A DNA stretch of 64,000 nucleotides from Pohlia nutans (lineage: Eukaryota; Streptophyta; Bryopsida; Bryales; Mniaceae). Shown here piece after piece: positions 43,000 to 56,700 of the stretch. Below the pieces are notes generated by a model. That model was not told the origin of the DNA. It searched no databases and worked only from the letters and a program-made list of their open reading frames with translations. How positions within the stretch are numbered: the stretch's first letter is position 1; each line of letters opens with the position of its first letter. The stretch spans positions 20,739,001-20,803,000 of the forward strand of contig CM040088.1 in NCBI GenBank assembly GCA_022496805.1. The letters are read 5' to 3'. A program made the position numbers and the translations under genes.

Positions 43000-43190
43000 T
43001 TAAGCATTTTTGAGTAGGTCTTATGTGGAGTTTCTTTGTTCAAATTTATTTGTTATTTAATCAACACATGAAACATTCTTCACTAATTCTGGTGATATAA
43101 GATTCGATCCCATCTGAATTATATTTTTCACATTATGATTGATGGAATTTTTCATTTAAAACTATGAATTCCTTGGTCCTTTAGGGTTAA
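43000..43190 (+). mobile_element. 5'-truncated 237-bp-family MITE
   Basis: From AAGCATTTTTGAGTAGGTCT to CCTTGGTCCTTTAGGGTTAA the sequence follows the 237-bp family; the first ~45 bp and the left terminus are missing or replaced. Confidence 0.7.
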
Positions 43191-43767
43191 CTATTAATTG
43201 CCGAGGCGTCCATTTTCTAAACGACGTACAAATTTCATCCACGCTTTCTCATTTGTCATGCACTTTTTGTAGTGTGGATTTTTTACTATAGATTTTATGG
43301 GAAGTTAGCTTCATGCATGTGTGAACCAATTAGAAAGGGAATACTTTGTGAAAATTTTATGCCTCATTTCATGTTGCAGTGATTCACCAAAAATTTCTAA
43401 GAACTTATTTCAAAATAGTTCAAAAGTGCACTTGAAAAAGTCAACTCATCAAATTAAGCAACCGGAAAATCTCCAAAAATCACTACACTTAGCGTATTAC
43501 ATTTCAACCCATCACAACAAATTCCATCCACAGATTGTCAATATCTGATTGGTAATCAAATTACAGAAGAATTTTGAGTTTCAAATTATATACAAAAAAA
43601 TTGGTGAATAGCAATTATAGATCTAACCGTATGGATAGAATCTAAAATTCATAATGTACTACATTTATTCATACATCAAATTCAAAATATCCCTCTTAGT
43701 TGCATTTTATAATGCATCTTTACAAAACTGCCGAATTAGGAGAAGGTTGTAGGCATTTAGGGGTTAA

Positions 43768-44390
43768 TGATTGGTTGTAAGTTTGTTGGTTGCAGCAGTT
43801 GAGGAGCCTGCAAACAAGCGGAACCAAAGGGAGTCCATGATCATCACTCTGATCATAAGGCTAGCCTAGCTAGCAAGCAAGCTAGCGTGTAACTGCCCCA
43901 ATTCCGTTGATTGCAACATGCGGCAGTTAGGGTGCAACAATCCAGTGTCTTCTTTCTGCCACCGTTACCGGTTCGGCCGTGGCTATTAGTAACCGCATTA
44001 GTCACCATATTAGTGACTAATCTGCACCTCATGGGTTCCAATGCCGTCTCAGGCTTCGTTTAGGAGCTTAACGGCATGTGCATGCCGGCCAAGCCTGTAA
44101 CCTCCTTCAATTCTCCGCATAGTCAGTCAGATCCATTCCATCCCCTTGCATTCCGTTCCACGATTACGCCTCCACGTACTTACCATTCGCAGCTTCCCTC
44201 AATGAATTAGTTGCAGTCATCATCGCCGATCTTGGAACATACAACTTACGCCTGATTGATCGTTGTAGTAATTAATTTCTTTTTGAAGAGCACAGCCGCT
44301 TGGATTTGCTTTTAGTTCTCTCAGCTGACACAGTTCTTTAGGTCTCGTGAGAATACTTACTTGAGATTTTTTGCTACTGCCTCCATCGGC
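43768..44390 (+). other. 5' flank and leader of the KH-RING gene
   Basis: GC content rises from about 43800. No coding exon or clear TATA box was recognised. The transcript start of the KH-RING gene is expected between about 44090 and 44390. Confidence 0.4.
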
Positions 44391-47300
44391 ATGAGCACCT
44401 CCAAGGCTGTAGTGAAACCGTAAGTACAGACGAATTTGAAATTAAGAATGAAATGTGAACAGTTATGGAGAAACGATTGTTGTATTTTATGGTGGAGTAT
44501 TGGCGTGATTATGATTGATCTTGGAATAACGATTTATTAATGGCGAACGTTTTGAGAATATTTAGAGGCGATTGGAATTTGGAAGTTTTAATTTTTTCGT
44601 TTTTGTATTTAGTTATCTGAGCTGAGGTGTGTAGGTCTTGAGAGAAATTATACTTGTTGTCATTAGTCGGTTTGGAGATTGTTTGGTGGAGTGAAACCGT
44701 AAGTACAGACGTAGGGAGAATGTTCCATCAATGAAGGAGAGAGGGAAATGATTGTCTCGTGAAGAGTTTTATGTTTGTTTTGTTGTGACATGGAAAAAAG
44801 ATTGTTGTATTTATTTTATGGTGAAGCATGACTTGCGGCTGGTGACGTGTGAATATTATCAGGGGAAAGGACAGGAGCTGCTGCTGCTGGTTCGGCTTCA
44901 CAGAATGATGATCCATGGAGTCTGCCTCGACTGCATGCATTTCTGTTCCTGAGGCTGCGTCCGGCTGCGGCTGGTCTCTCAAGAAGTCTAAGCACCGGAA
45001 GTCGCAAGGTGCCAGAGCGCTCAAGCTGCAGCAACAGCAGCAACAGCAGCAGCGTGGCTCTCTTGACGACCAAGACCGCCAGCAGCAACAGCAGCAGCGG
45101 CGTTCGGTGCTTAATCTCCTCCCCTGCCAGCTCTCCCTCTCTTTTCTCCGCCTCTTTGCGATTGCCGGATGTATCATACATCTTCAATTTGCTCAAGCGA
45201 TCAAACCCTGATATGCACGCGCTTAGTGAAAATGATGTTTGCTAAGTCTATTCTACTGGAAATATATATCGGTCTTCTAACATTAATTTGGAGACCGGTT
45301 TTTATTTATTAGGAATGTCATGTTGTTAGACATCCGCCATTAGTACACCTCCTTACGAAATTGTAATTTGCTGATTGTTCGATATTTTGAGTACTCGCCG
45401 TTACGGAAGAGCTTGAACGGTTACGCGAGTAGTTTGCCAAATGCGGATCCGATCCAGCAATGAAGACAGAACAGGATGGTGTGCACGCCAGTTGCCAGAT
45501 TGTCAAGTGGTTTTAAAGTTAGAATCGTATCATGAGGTGATGATTGTACGCTTTGATGATGTGAGTGCCTTACACATGACCCTATTGATGCAGGACATTG
45601 ATAACATTGCACTGGTAGACCACCAACAACATCTGCGACGACTCAAACAAGGCCGAGCTGACGACGCTGACTCGCCCCCTTCACAGGGACGGCGCTGGCT
45701 CCTCCAAGGAGACGTCGATAATGGCCTCCCTTCCACACCCTGGGACTTTTCGAAGCAAGCCAGCCATGGCTTAATCTGGTCTGGGGTAGGTGCAAGTACC
45801 AACTCTTGGTTGCTACAACTTCTGCCGACGATTGAACCAGTAGGTTCAATATATTCTTGGCAATTATTTATTTTCTGTATCTCAAAGAGGTTTGTGCATG
45901 CACGAGCTGATTATTTCAGATGCAATTGCGAAGGCGCAGGCAGGAAAAGGCGCTACAACGAAGAAGCAACACCCGAAACAGAGTATGCGAGCAGCTGTTG
46001 AGAGTCGGCGTCGTCTTGCTCGTGGACCTCGAAGTGGCAGCACAATTGCTGATGCTCAGGGCGGAGGACAACCGATGTTGCCTTCTGAAGATCACCGTGT
46101 GGTGAGCACAGATTACCAGGGTGCCAGAACACAAGCATTGATGAGAGTGACCTTATTGGCAGCGGGGTTTGTGATTGGAGCCAGAGGAATCAGCGCCAGA
46201 TTGATTGGGCAAGTGACGGGCGCCATCGTGCAATCGTGGACTGAATCTTGCCGGTACTTCCTCGCTTCAAGATTGTCTGTAGAGTCCAGCACCTCGTGGC
46301 TCCCTGGTGAAGGCCAGTGATGCACGCAGTAGCTAATTTTTTTTTGTGGTTTGGCATCCAGACCCGATTCAATTCCTATTCGGCTTTTTCGCATTCAGGG
46401 CAAAAAGGCCGTGGTCCAGGCAGCAGTTGCATTAATTGAGCAAGCCGTGGCGAAATATAAAGATCTTTGCGAGTGCAAGCGCCGAGGCGAATTTGTTCAG
46501 CGAGAGCATGTCATCAGTGGAGTGGAATTTTACTATCAGCCTCCACCTCGCAAAGCCTTCGCCAACAACGGCAATGAGCAATCACCCAAGGCAGAGGATG
46601 GGCCAGGGTCGCAGCTAAACGGTCCCGTAGGCACTGCTGCACCATTTCCGCCTCACCACGTCTGGTTGCAACACTTACAACAACAGCAGCAGCAGCAACA
46701 ACACCAAGTGCAGGCAGTGGCCGCCGCTCAACAACAAAAACAGCAAGTTCACACATCTCTGCTGGAAGCTACGCAGGTACCGCCCCTACATTATTGTGAT
46801 TCTTTTGACCTACCATTACCGATCAGCCACTACTGGTAGTCTTATTGATGATGCGGAAATTTATCTTTGATTACTCGTATGTTTCTTTGAGGGTAGGGGC
46901 AGGCCGCGAAGAGAGAGAAAACGGGGGATTGCCATGGTCAGGACCACGGCGACATTTCTCATCAATCGCGCGTCTTCTTCGATTGGCAACCCCAGGTGAT
47001 TGTTACAGACAACTCATTCCACATAGACTTAAGTTATCACCACGATCTTCAATGACCAGAATCACCGATGCAGGCCTCGCATTGTGCCATGAGACATTGA
47101 CTGGATCCATTCATGCATGTGTATGGATAGCTTACTAATGCGACAAGCATTCACTTCTCTTAATCTTATGTCTGCAGGTTGAGAGACAGCTAATAAGGTT
47201 ACAGAGTCCAGAGTTGGAGCACCCTCGCGAGTGTGCATCGGAGTTTGAGCTCCTCGATCATGGGTTGCAACAATCTGTAGCTTCTTTAGAGCAAGCTCTG

Positions 47301-48321
47301 CAGCAAGTACGCCTCGAGCAGCGTCTCCTCCAGCATAACCGGTCAATGAGCAGCAGCAGCAACAACAACAACAACAACAACAACAACAGCTCTAACTGCA
47401 TCACCAACAATAATGATACTGGCAGCCTCCTTCATCACCAGGGTCAAACTTTGATCAATTCCAAGAATAATCATATGGAGAATAACAGTCTCTGGGTAGA
47501 TCCGAGTCCCGAGGCAAGAGCGGGCCAGCCAGCAGCAGCTACTCCAGGGTTTCAGTTGGGTCCTAGCTTGTTCTTTTTTGGCGATGGCGGGTTGCCACTC
47601 CCAATTTCACCCCCAGATGACAGATCCGATGCAGATAGCAACTGTATATTCTTGGACGCCACCACACCTTGCACGCCGTTTGATTTTCCTCACTGTGACT
47701 TCCTACGCGAAAGTTTGCCCAATTTTTCCTGGGCTGCTCGAGAGATGCCGGAGTGCAACTTGTATGAAGCCTCTCCCTTGCAGGAAGATGTGAACGACAG
47801 CCTCTGTATTGTTTGCCTTGAGCACCCCGCCAGCGTCAATCTTGTGGTACATTGTTTCCCCTAACTTTCATCAATTACCAAATATTCTATGCTTGCCATC
47901 CTCAATGACTGATGAGTGATCAAGTAAATCTTGTTCACACTACAAGGAAACTGGTCGCTTCTACTGCTATTTTGAGCCATTCCAGAGTTGGTCAGTGCTT
48001 TTGGTCACATAGGACAAGGGTTTCCTCGATAGCAGTCAGTGAAAAGCGACGGGTTTGCTTGTAGTGTCAAGGCTGCGAGTAGAGAGAATCTTAAACGATT
48101 GAGCTGATGCATAACTGGTGGTGTTGCAGCCATGTGGCCACAACTTGTTTTGCTTCTCTTGTGTGGGAGGTCTGCTGACCTGCCCTCTCTGCCGTCAGCC
48201 GATTGCGGCCCTCCACCCACGAGGCACAAATCCCGTGACACCGGACATCGTCGACATTCCCAACAATCTCATCTCCTCGAACTACAACATGTGGAATTGG
48301 ATTCCGGGGGCATCAGTCTGA
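44391..48321 (+). CDS. KH-domain + RING-finger protein, MEX3-like
   Basis: Seven exons fit in phase: 44391-44419, 44954-45236, 45594-45789 (these three tentative), 45920-46253, 46362-46776, 47178-47846 and 48130-48321, totalling 705 residues. One KH domain (about residues 243-315) has the GFVIGARG loop, an ISARLIGQVTGA helix and, across the next junction, FRIQGKKAVVQAAVALIEQA. Poly-Gln tracts and a poly-Asn run follow. The last ~80 residues hold a C3HC4 RING: CIVC, then PCGHNLFC, FSC and CPLC, with zinc ligands all present. KH domains bind single-stranded RNA and RING fingers recruit E2 enzymes, so an RNA-binding ubiquitin ligase is likely. PCGHNLFC is also typical of animal MEX3, which has two KH domains. 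Exon 2's donor (GAT|GTTTGC) is weak, and an alternative ATG at 44915 opens a poly-Gln frame that I could not exclude. Confidence 0.75.
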
Positions 48322-49860
48322 GCCTCGCACCATGATCATAACAAGCTGGGTTACTCCATTGCAGATTTTGAAGCTATGCTGGACGCGACTCGCGATTGAT
48401 CAACAGCACTACATGTGTACAATTGAGGTGACACATACGTAGGCTTGGTTTATTGGCTCCTTTAATGAGATTTTAGTTCTTCCTCATAACATGTTACTAC
48501 GGATGTATTTATATCTAATTACGCTGAGGGAATGGGGACGAAGTTTGAAGTTGAAAGAAATTGTGGTACGTTGAAGACGACGAAGACCGAATCGAACTCC
48601 ATGAAGATGATCTCTTGCTCAGAGGATTCACGGTTAGAACATTATTGGGATTTTGGTGTAGTGGTGCACACTCGGACTTTGGTCATTCTCACAAGAAGAA
48701 TGTCATGCATAGGCGACACAAGGGCATAGGTTTCAGTGCCCTTGAAAAGGAAGTTTTCGGACGGGGTTGTATTACGAAATGTGGAAGTTGAGGTGCGGAG
48801 ATACATCATGTGCACATCTACACGAGGCTATGGAGATCAGGATGTGTTTGTTGGTGCACATCTGTAGTTTAAATTAATTGCAGCCATTAGCTCATGCCAA
48901 CAGGGGCATAATAATTTGGTCAACTCAGGGACTTCATCAGATGTGGGAGTGCCTGTTTTGAACCAACCAAGACAATGCTCATGGGTTTGTTGCTTGGAGT
49001 TTACAAATTGCTGTAGATTCTCCAGGGAAGTTAGAATAATGATGCTTTGATAGCCTCTTGAGTTGTTTGCTATGAAGGTGGATATTGACAGCATGAATAA
49101 GGACCGAACAACGTAGATTGTTAATTTACAGCGAATTGGGAAGCAGCTGTGCAATCCGCCCTGTTTTGAGAGTTGCTGGCGAAAAGAAAAAAACACACAA
49201 TAAGGCGATGGAGGACTTTAATGGTGGCCCTTATCGTAGTACTGGTGGCTTGTGATGATGTTTTGCAAACTTATTTTTAGCATGAGAACCGAGAATTAAA
49301 GGACTCGGTGCAGAACTTATATGCAATCAGATGCTTTTAGTCTACTTTTGTAGTGACGCTTGCTTTTGATAGACATTGTTTCTACTCATACTGTCTACTT
49401 ATGGTGTTCAGCTTGAGACTTGACTTATAGCCTGCCATCATACATGTGCATTGAATAGAAATATGTAAAATATAAAGGAGTTGTTGAGCAATACCGGTAC
49501 TTATTTGTGCTGATCGTGTGAGCATGCTTGCCAAGTTAACACTTCGAGCTGCGTCGTCTCGAAGGGGGAAGTCAGGCGTACGTGTATGTGCATAGGTGGT
49601 CGATGTGGTGGCTTCTTCGTCTATGGGAGAGTTGAAAGCCATCCTCACGTCCCGATCGAGATCTCTCAGAGACGAACCCGTCCTTTTTAAATTTCGACGG
49701 TCCGAGACTAAATTTTTTTCCCCAAAAGTGGAAAGGAACTTGAAATTAGGTCCCGAGACCTAGATGAGGTGGCCGGCCGAGGGGACGGAGCTTTAGGATC
49801 TGGGAGACTGGACAGGGATGTGAACTTGTAGAGAGGCAAAGTGCGCGCGAGCTTTGGGAG
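48322..49860. other. 3' end of KH-RING gene and intergenic spacer
   Basis: Presumed 3'UTR after the stop at 48319-48321. No canonical AATAAA was identified. The rest has no recognisable exon; short frames at 48530-48790 and 48837-49196 have no domain. Confidence 0.4.
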
Positions 49861-50737
49861 CTTAGGACATGTACGATTCTGTTAGTTAACTTCAGAGAGA
49901 AGAGTACTGTAACTTACAGAGTACGAAAGGGTGGACAGGCCGCATCTGCCTCACATTCTGCACATTCCTCTGCTCCCGCCGCGTCGCCCGCGCACTCGCC
50001 AACTTCGCTCTGCGCTCGTTTCGTTTCCTCTCGTGCGGGGTCGCTTTCATTCCTCACGATTCGTGCTCGTGGTGGTGGTGGTGTGGTACTGGGCCATTTA
50101 TTAGCTCTACTTTGGCCGTCGGAGGTTGCGTGCTTTTCGAGCTCTTAGATTGTGAATTGCAGAGATTGGTCGCTGCTGCTGCTGCTGCTGCTTCGGTCTC
50201 GAATTTGTGATTTGTAAGTCCGAAGGCTAATTCTCTTCGTTGGGTTTGAAGTTCGAAAATTGCTTGCATTCCAAGATTAATTTTATTTTCTGGGAGGATT
50301 TTTGCTTTTTATAATAGGGTCTCTTTTGGGTTTATCCGGAATGCAAAACGTTGGAATAGCGCTGTCCTTGAAAGTTCGAGACAACTAGGGTGCGATTGAC
50401 TAGCTCGTGCCTTTAATCCCAGGGACGACTCCTGGAAGCATCTGCTTTTCGTCAGCTGTTTTTCGCCGTTTCTGTCGCCTTATCGATATTGTATGTCCAG
50501 CTCACAGTTGAGCACTTCACTAAGTTACTATCGGATCAAAAGCATGCGATGAACCTCGAAAGAAATGCAGGGTTTGAAGATGCCAAAAAATTCCAGAGCG
50601 TAATCAAGTCATAGACTATCAGTTTTCTTTCTCGGAGACTTTCATACCTGTCTTGCTTTTCAGGGTTTTGCGGTTTCGTACTCTGAGCCTGACTGTGCAT
50701 ATGTATTCTCTGACGTCTGTGGTTATATTCTTCCCAG
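49861..50737 (+). other. TPP2 promoter/leader with putative 5'UTR intron
   Basis: A GC-rich, CpG-bearing stretch at about 49920-50050 is a plausible TATA-less promoter. A (GCT)n run at 50171-50192 lies in the likely leader. TTT|GTAAGT at 50214 and TTCTTCCCAG ending at 50737 would make a 524-bp 5'UTR intron ahead of the start codon at 50790. Inferred from motifs only. Confidence 0.4.
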
Positions 50738-50789
50738 AGTGCCACATTCGACGTACCGTTTCCTCTCTGCTCAGAGTTTTAGGCTATCA

Positions 50790-53700
50790 ATGTTGTCCGG
50801 CCACGTTGACCATCTCATTGCTTCAGGAGACAAATGCTGGTATGGACCGGTGCAATCGTACCCTGTTATAGCTTCTTCCTCATGCAACTGTCTGAGACTT
50901 GGGTCTGCATACGGTTTGAAGTTGAAAGCTAGGAAAGGCAGCGTTTACAGACGGTGCGGGCTTCCAGCTGCCCAGCTGAAGGGTTTCAGGGTGCCTGCTT
51001 TGACACTAAGCAGACAAAATGCCAAGAGAGGTGACATCTGTTCATCTGTTCATCTGGTGGAAAAAAGACGGGGGAAGATCTGTTGTGTTTGCATGCTCAA
51101 TTGTGATAAATTAAGGTTTAGTATTTAGTATTAAGGAATCGAAGTGACGAGATGGTTGCAGATATTGGCAACACATGAAATCAGTTTATGCAATAGTATT
51201 CCGTGAATCTGGAAGCCAACCAATCTCGCTGAGAGCTAGCAAATGTTGTTTTCTGCAGCACTTGCAGGTGCGTTGCATTATAAAGAATGCAACCATGAAT
51301 TATGTATACATACATACCCTGTGCTGATTTTGGTTCACCGTGTTTCTGGAGAGGTGATTGCAGACATGTTAGAGTAAAATTTAATCAACCGATAACTTAT
51401 ATCAATAATAGGGTTTATGAGCATGCTCTTGACGGTTTGTTGGTTGTCCAGGGGTTTGTCCACAACATAGCCTGAGGGCAGCCTTAAGGAAGAATTTCAA
51501 GGGGCAGGATTCGCAAAGCAGCTGGTTTTCCAGCAACCGGGAGCTTCGTAACCAAGATTTTTCGCGAAGTTTTTCATTTCTTGGAAGCCAAGAAACCTAT
51601 TCTCCTACCTTTGACGACAATCCATTTGACAAGATGGATTCCTCTGGAGGGTCATACTCGCCAGAGTTCAAAAGTTCCTCGAATTCAGAGTCGCACTTTC
51701 TGGAGGGATTAATGCCAAAAAAGGAGATTGGGGCTGTGCGGTTTCTTGAAGAGCATCCTCATTACGATGGAAGGGGTGTCAAAATCGCAATTTTTGGTGA
51801 GCCACGTTGAGAAATTGCAATGGATGCAAAGCTGGCTTATTCTAGTTTAGCTCAACATGCATAAATCTAGGATGCTTGTGCCGTTCATTGACCTCAATTC
51901 TATACCCCTTCAGGACAGTTGCCTTTTGTGGCTATGTGGGACAGAGGTCCCATACTTGGCTTCCGATAGCAAGGAAATGTATGCTTCTTTATAGTACGCT
52001 CTGGGGAATTCCAAGGTAAACGGAGATTACATATATGTGGGGAGGAGTAGTTGGTTGAACATATTGCTCATTAATTCATCGTGTTTCTATGATCCAGATT
52101 CTGGAGTAGATCCCGCAGCTGCTGGTTTGCAAGTGACAACAGATGGAAAACCCAAGGTCATCGACGTACTCGATTGGTAATGTGAAAAGGAGTGCAAGAA
52201 CTTTCAAACTAAATGATCATTTCTCCATAAAAAGAACTTGTTCAGCCTTTTTTCTCGTTGTCAAGCCTTTTGGAAATCCAGCACTACGTGTTCCATCTGT
52301 TTTTCTTGGGTCTCTTGGTAGGTTGTGACAGAAATGATTCTATGTCGACTTAAAGATCAATGAGTCTCAATTCTTATGAATGCCTTAGTACTAGAATTTT
52401 CTTTGCTTATAAAAATTCTTAAATTTTGGTGTTTCTCTAAATGCAGCACTGGAAGTGGAGATGTGGGTACCTCCACGATTGTGAAAGCAGATGAAGACGG
52501 GTTCATTACAGGAGCCTCAGGTTTCCTCCTGGCCAACCTATGTGACAGCTTTTTCTATAAAAAGTTACTTTAATAGAATAAATAGTTGTATAAGTGTGTA
52601 GAGCCTGGAAATGAACTAAGACGTTACAACTTTCGTTGGAGCATCGTGTTAAAAATTGAAACTTTTTTATGGCGGTGACATGAATGTGGAACTGATGGCC
52701 TTTTTACTCGATATCTAATCAACATCCTGCGCAAATGCTGGGGACGGTTAGAATTTCGAAGGATTCATTAAGTTAAAATCATCCTAGCTGTTGTATCTGC
52801 ATACATGTCAATTAGGAAGACGAGAGTGACTGACTTTTTCTTGGGGTGTTCATTGCCTAGGGGCCCGGCTTCAAATAAACAAAGAGTGGAAAAATCCCAC
52901 AGGGGAATGGAGAGTAGGCTCTAAGTTAGCTTTCTCGCTGTTCACTGAGACTCTCACCACTCGTGTCAAGGTATATGCAGCTCTTGGCTATGTTTAACCG
53001 ATTACAAATATCTTCGAAGGTTGTCTTTGGGAAGTGTCCTGTAGAAATAAAACTGATTTGGCACTTCTGACCGAGTTCTGGTGATTTCCTATGTAGGGAG
53101 AAAGAAAAAAGAAATGGGATGAGATGCAAAGGGAATTACAAACTGCTGCCCTCCGTCAGCTTACTGCCTTTGATGTGGTGAGTCTTCCTACTGGACCATA
53201 GTGGACCACCAGTGCGTCGCATTACCTACAATTTTTAAGCAGAAGCATTGTGATCGCATTGGTCCATAGCATAGTTCTTTGGATTTATATACAGAGTATT
53301 TGTTTTGATACTGTTGGTCCCACAAACAGGAAAGGAGATCTTCAATATCTTTCAACTGACATCTTTGATATTCTTATAACAGAAACACCCCCAACCCACT
53401 GAGCCGTCTCTCAAGAAAGCTCGGGAGGATCTTCAAAATCGAATTGATCTTCTACAGAAACAATCTGACGTAACAATTCTGCACTTTCTTCTCTTCTATT
53501 ATTTCAAATGTTGCGATTCTTCATTCTATGCATGTATTTTCATTCTCCTTTTTTTACTGCTCACTGGATTTTGTCCCCCAATTGAAAGATGATACTTCTT
53601 AGTTATAATCATGTTGACCTCATGACAGATTAAAAGGCTTGTCGTTTTCAGATAAATCTCCCACCCTTAGGTGTGACTGGTAATGATAGCAAGACATAAC

Positions 53701-56700
53701 AAGTGTAATACATCACGTTTAGGAAGAGTGAACACCGGTCCATTGTATCACTCACTAAGAAATTGAAGAACACTTCGTGGTATATCTTTCGTTCTCTCCT
53801 CTAACAGACGAGGTGTTTAAGAATTATTTTCATTTCATTTCAATCACGGAAGTAAGCGATTCTTTTTGTTTTGTTCAGAGTTACGAGGACAATGGGCCAG
53901 TTATCGATGCTGTAGTCTGGCATGATGGGGATGTATGGAGGGCTGCATTGGACACTCAAGATATGGAAGAAGAAAGTGGGCTTGGAAAGCTTGCTGATTG
54001 CACTCCTTTGACCAACTACAGGTTTTGATACGCCTGATACAGTATATCAATTTATTTGAAAGAGATCTCCGTCGGGTCTATATTGCATCCATTTCAACAA
54101 TGTTGGGGCGATTTAGTTAGGTTTGAGCATGCTTCTTTGACTTGATGATCTAAGATTTTATGAAGACTAGTATCTTTAAAAGTATTTCACTTGCTGCTGT
54201 CTCATTATGGATTCTCTTAAAAGTATGTCTTACTAACATCGTTGGGTATGCACCTGGTTTGCAGGATTGAGCGCCAATATGGAATCTTCACGCGGATGGA
54301 TGCCTGCAGCTACGTCTTAAATATTTTTGATGATGGAAATGTACTCAGTATCGTCACAGACTGCTCTCCTCATGGCACACATGTTGCTGGAATCACTGCC
54401 GCCCACCACCCTGAGGTTTGCGTCTTTTATCACTGATATTCTTGGGCGTTTACACATAATGACTACTTTACCATTTGTGTTATACGGTGCATTTGTTTGC
54501 CCATTGACATCATACCGTTAACTGTTGATATTGCATATTCATTAGGTATTGGCACACACTGAAAAATCATAACATGTGTGGTACATGGTGGTTACTTGTT
54601 TTTTAACAGGAACCACTCTTGAACGGAGTAGCACCAGGAGCCCAGATCGTTTCTTGCAAGATTGGCGATACTCGACTTGGTTCGATGGAAATAGGCACTG
54701 GCCTAGTTCGCGCCCTCATAGCAGTGGTTGAGGTAAACTTCTTCACATTACCTTGTGTCACTAGGGTAAATTCATTTTCTCTTGTTGTGCAATCAGTACC
54801 TGATATTTCAGCCTCAGTCCTTAAGTCACAGAATGTCTTTCAGACCAGAAGTTATAGAGGGTTTTAGGTTATGCAGTATGCAAGCTATCTTCCTGATGTA
54901 CCTCTAATAATTAAATTCATGTAATACTGTATGTTATTTAATTATTGTAGATCTTCTCCGAATTCATGCCAGATTGCTCACAATTTATATTTAGTAGTCT
55001 TGTTACAATGAATGTGTACAGTGAAATTCTGAAGTTGAAGAGACCTGTTTTGGTCCTAGAATTAGGTCTTTTAATCATGCCTAGCTGCATTCCCTGGAGA
55101 CGATTGCTGTGGTTTGACTTCTGAGTTGCTGCACGCCTTGAATGTGGTAATCTATAGATGAAGTGTGATCTCATTAACATGAGTTATGGAGAGCCAACCT
55201 CGATGCCAAACTATGGCCGTTTTGTCCAACTAGCTGAGGAGGTACGAATAATGTCTCACCCTTCTGCTAAATTTCCGTTTCAGGGAACGATGATTTTTTA
55301 ATTAAAACGAGATATAGGTTGGCACATATTGTTTGGCTTCCATATCTAGATATTCGGAAGTTTACACATTTCTGAAACGTTAGTGTTTTTGTTACTGAGC
55401 AGTTTCTTTGGGAAACTACTAGTAGCAAGACTGGGTTCTGCGTCTTTTCTGTAAAGTTATTTGGGTGCAAGTTCCATGACTCATCTCATGATCTCTTAAA
55501 TTTGTCTTTGTTATATTGCGGTCATATTTGTTGACATCTGTATGACAGGTTCATCTTTAATCCCCCAAGCAACTAACATTATTACTGCCTTTTCTCCTGC
55601 CAGGTGGTTAACAAACATGGGGTGATATTTGTGTCGAGTGCTGGGAACAATGGACCATCACTAACCACGGTAGGTGCCCCAGGTGGCACATCATCAAGTA
55701 TTTTGGCCATTGGGGCATTTGTGACTCCATCAATGGCAGTCTCAGCTCACTCTTTGGTTGAGGCACCTACAGAGGGCGTCCAGTACACCTGGTAAATAAC
55801 AAGCACATTTTAAAACGATATCGATCCAGTGGATTTCTGGTGAATATTCCCAGCGAATAATAGTCCTCTTTCTAGAAAATAGTGGACTGGCTATCTACCA
55901 TCTGATTGCTATCCGATTTGCAAAGCATAATCATTTCCTCGCCTCATCACAGCAGTTTGTTCTGCTTCAAGACGTTGATATTTACTGTTGTGTTGCCAGG
56001 TCGAGCAGAGGACCCACAGCAGACGGGGACTTAGGGGTTGGTATTAGTGCCCTTGGTGGCGCAGTGGCTCCAGTGCCCAAGTGGACTCTTCAACCACGCA
56101 TGTTGATGAATGGCACATCTATGTCTTCTCCTTGTGCTTGCGGTGGCGTTGCGCTGATCCTAAGCTCTCTCAAGGTGAGTTCACTTTATTAAATATATTT
56201 CACGGTTTAAGATGCGTAGTCGCTGACCTGCCTTATGACTCGCTGGTCCTCTCATCATACTGGTGGTTTTTTCTCTTGTCAACTAAGATATCTTTTACGG
56301 TTACTGTGCCACCTTTTTGGGGAATGAGTGTTGGTCTCTAGGAGTACTAGAAGAGTAAAATACTGGTTTCTAAAGCATCATATCAACGATTGGTTGTTGG
56401 GAGCATTTGGATTTCATGGTGTCAGTTATCGTGTGGTGTGGGCACTAGTTGTATCGGTGGGGGTGTTCAACTTTGTCTGACCTATAATTATTGCGCTGCC
56501 TGTTGATTAGGCAGAAGGACGTGCCATCAGCCCACATGTGGTGAGGAAAGCACTTGAGAATACTGCAGCTCAGGTTCATAGCGTACCTGAAGAAGCCCTG
56601 ACAATTGGTCGAGGTCTCTTGCAAGTTGACAAGTAAGACTGTTCTACACCTTTCCTAGCCCCCGCTCCTGGAACCTGCCTACCTTGTGTTTCTTTTAAAC

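Larger units (their letters stand above)
41569..43767. mobile_element. Composite TTAA-flanked element region
   Basis: TTAATTCCTAAATGCCTGG at the left and AGGCATTTAGGGGTTAA at the right match as inverted ends. An alternative reading ends the first element at 42307 (CGTTTGGGGGTTAA, resembling the right end of the 39713 element) with a neighbour sharing the TTAA. It contains the 42304 element and a broken 237-bp family copy. Confidence 0.45.

Noticed and set aside
45530..45849. Minus-strand frames opposite exon 3 of the KH-RING gene
   Set aside because: Antisense shadows of the proposed exon 45594-45789 with no domain.
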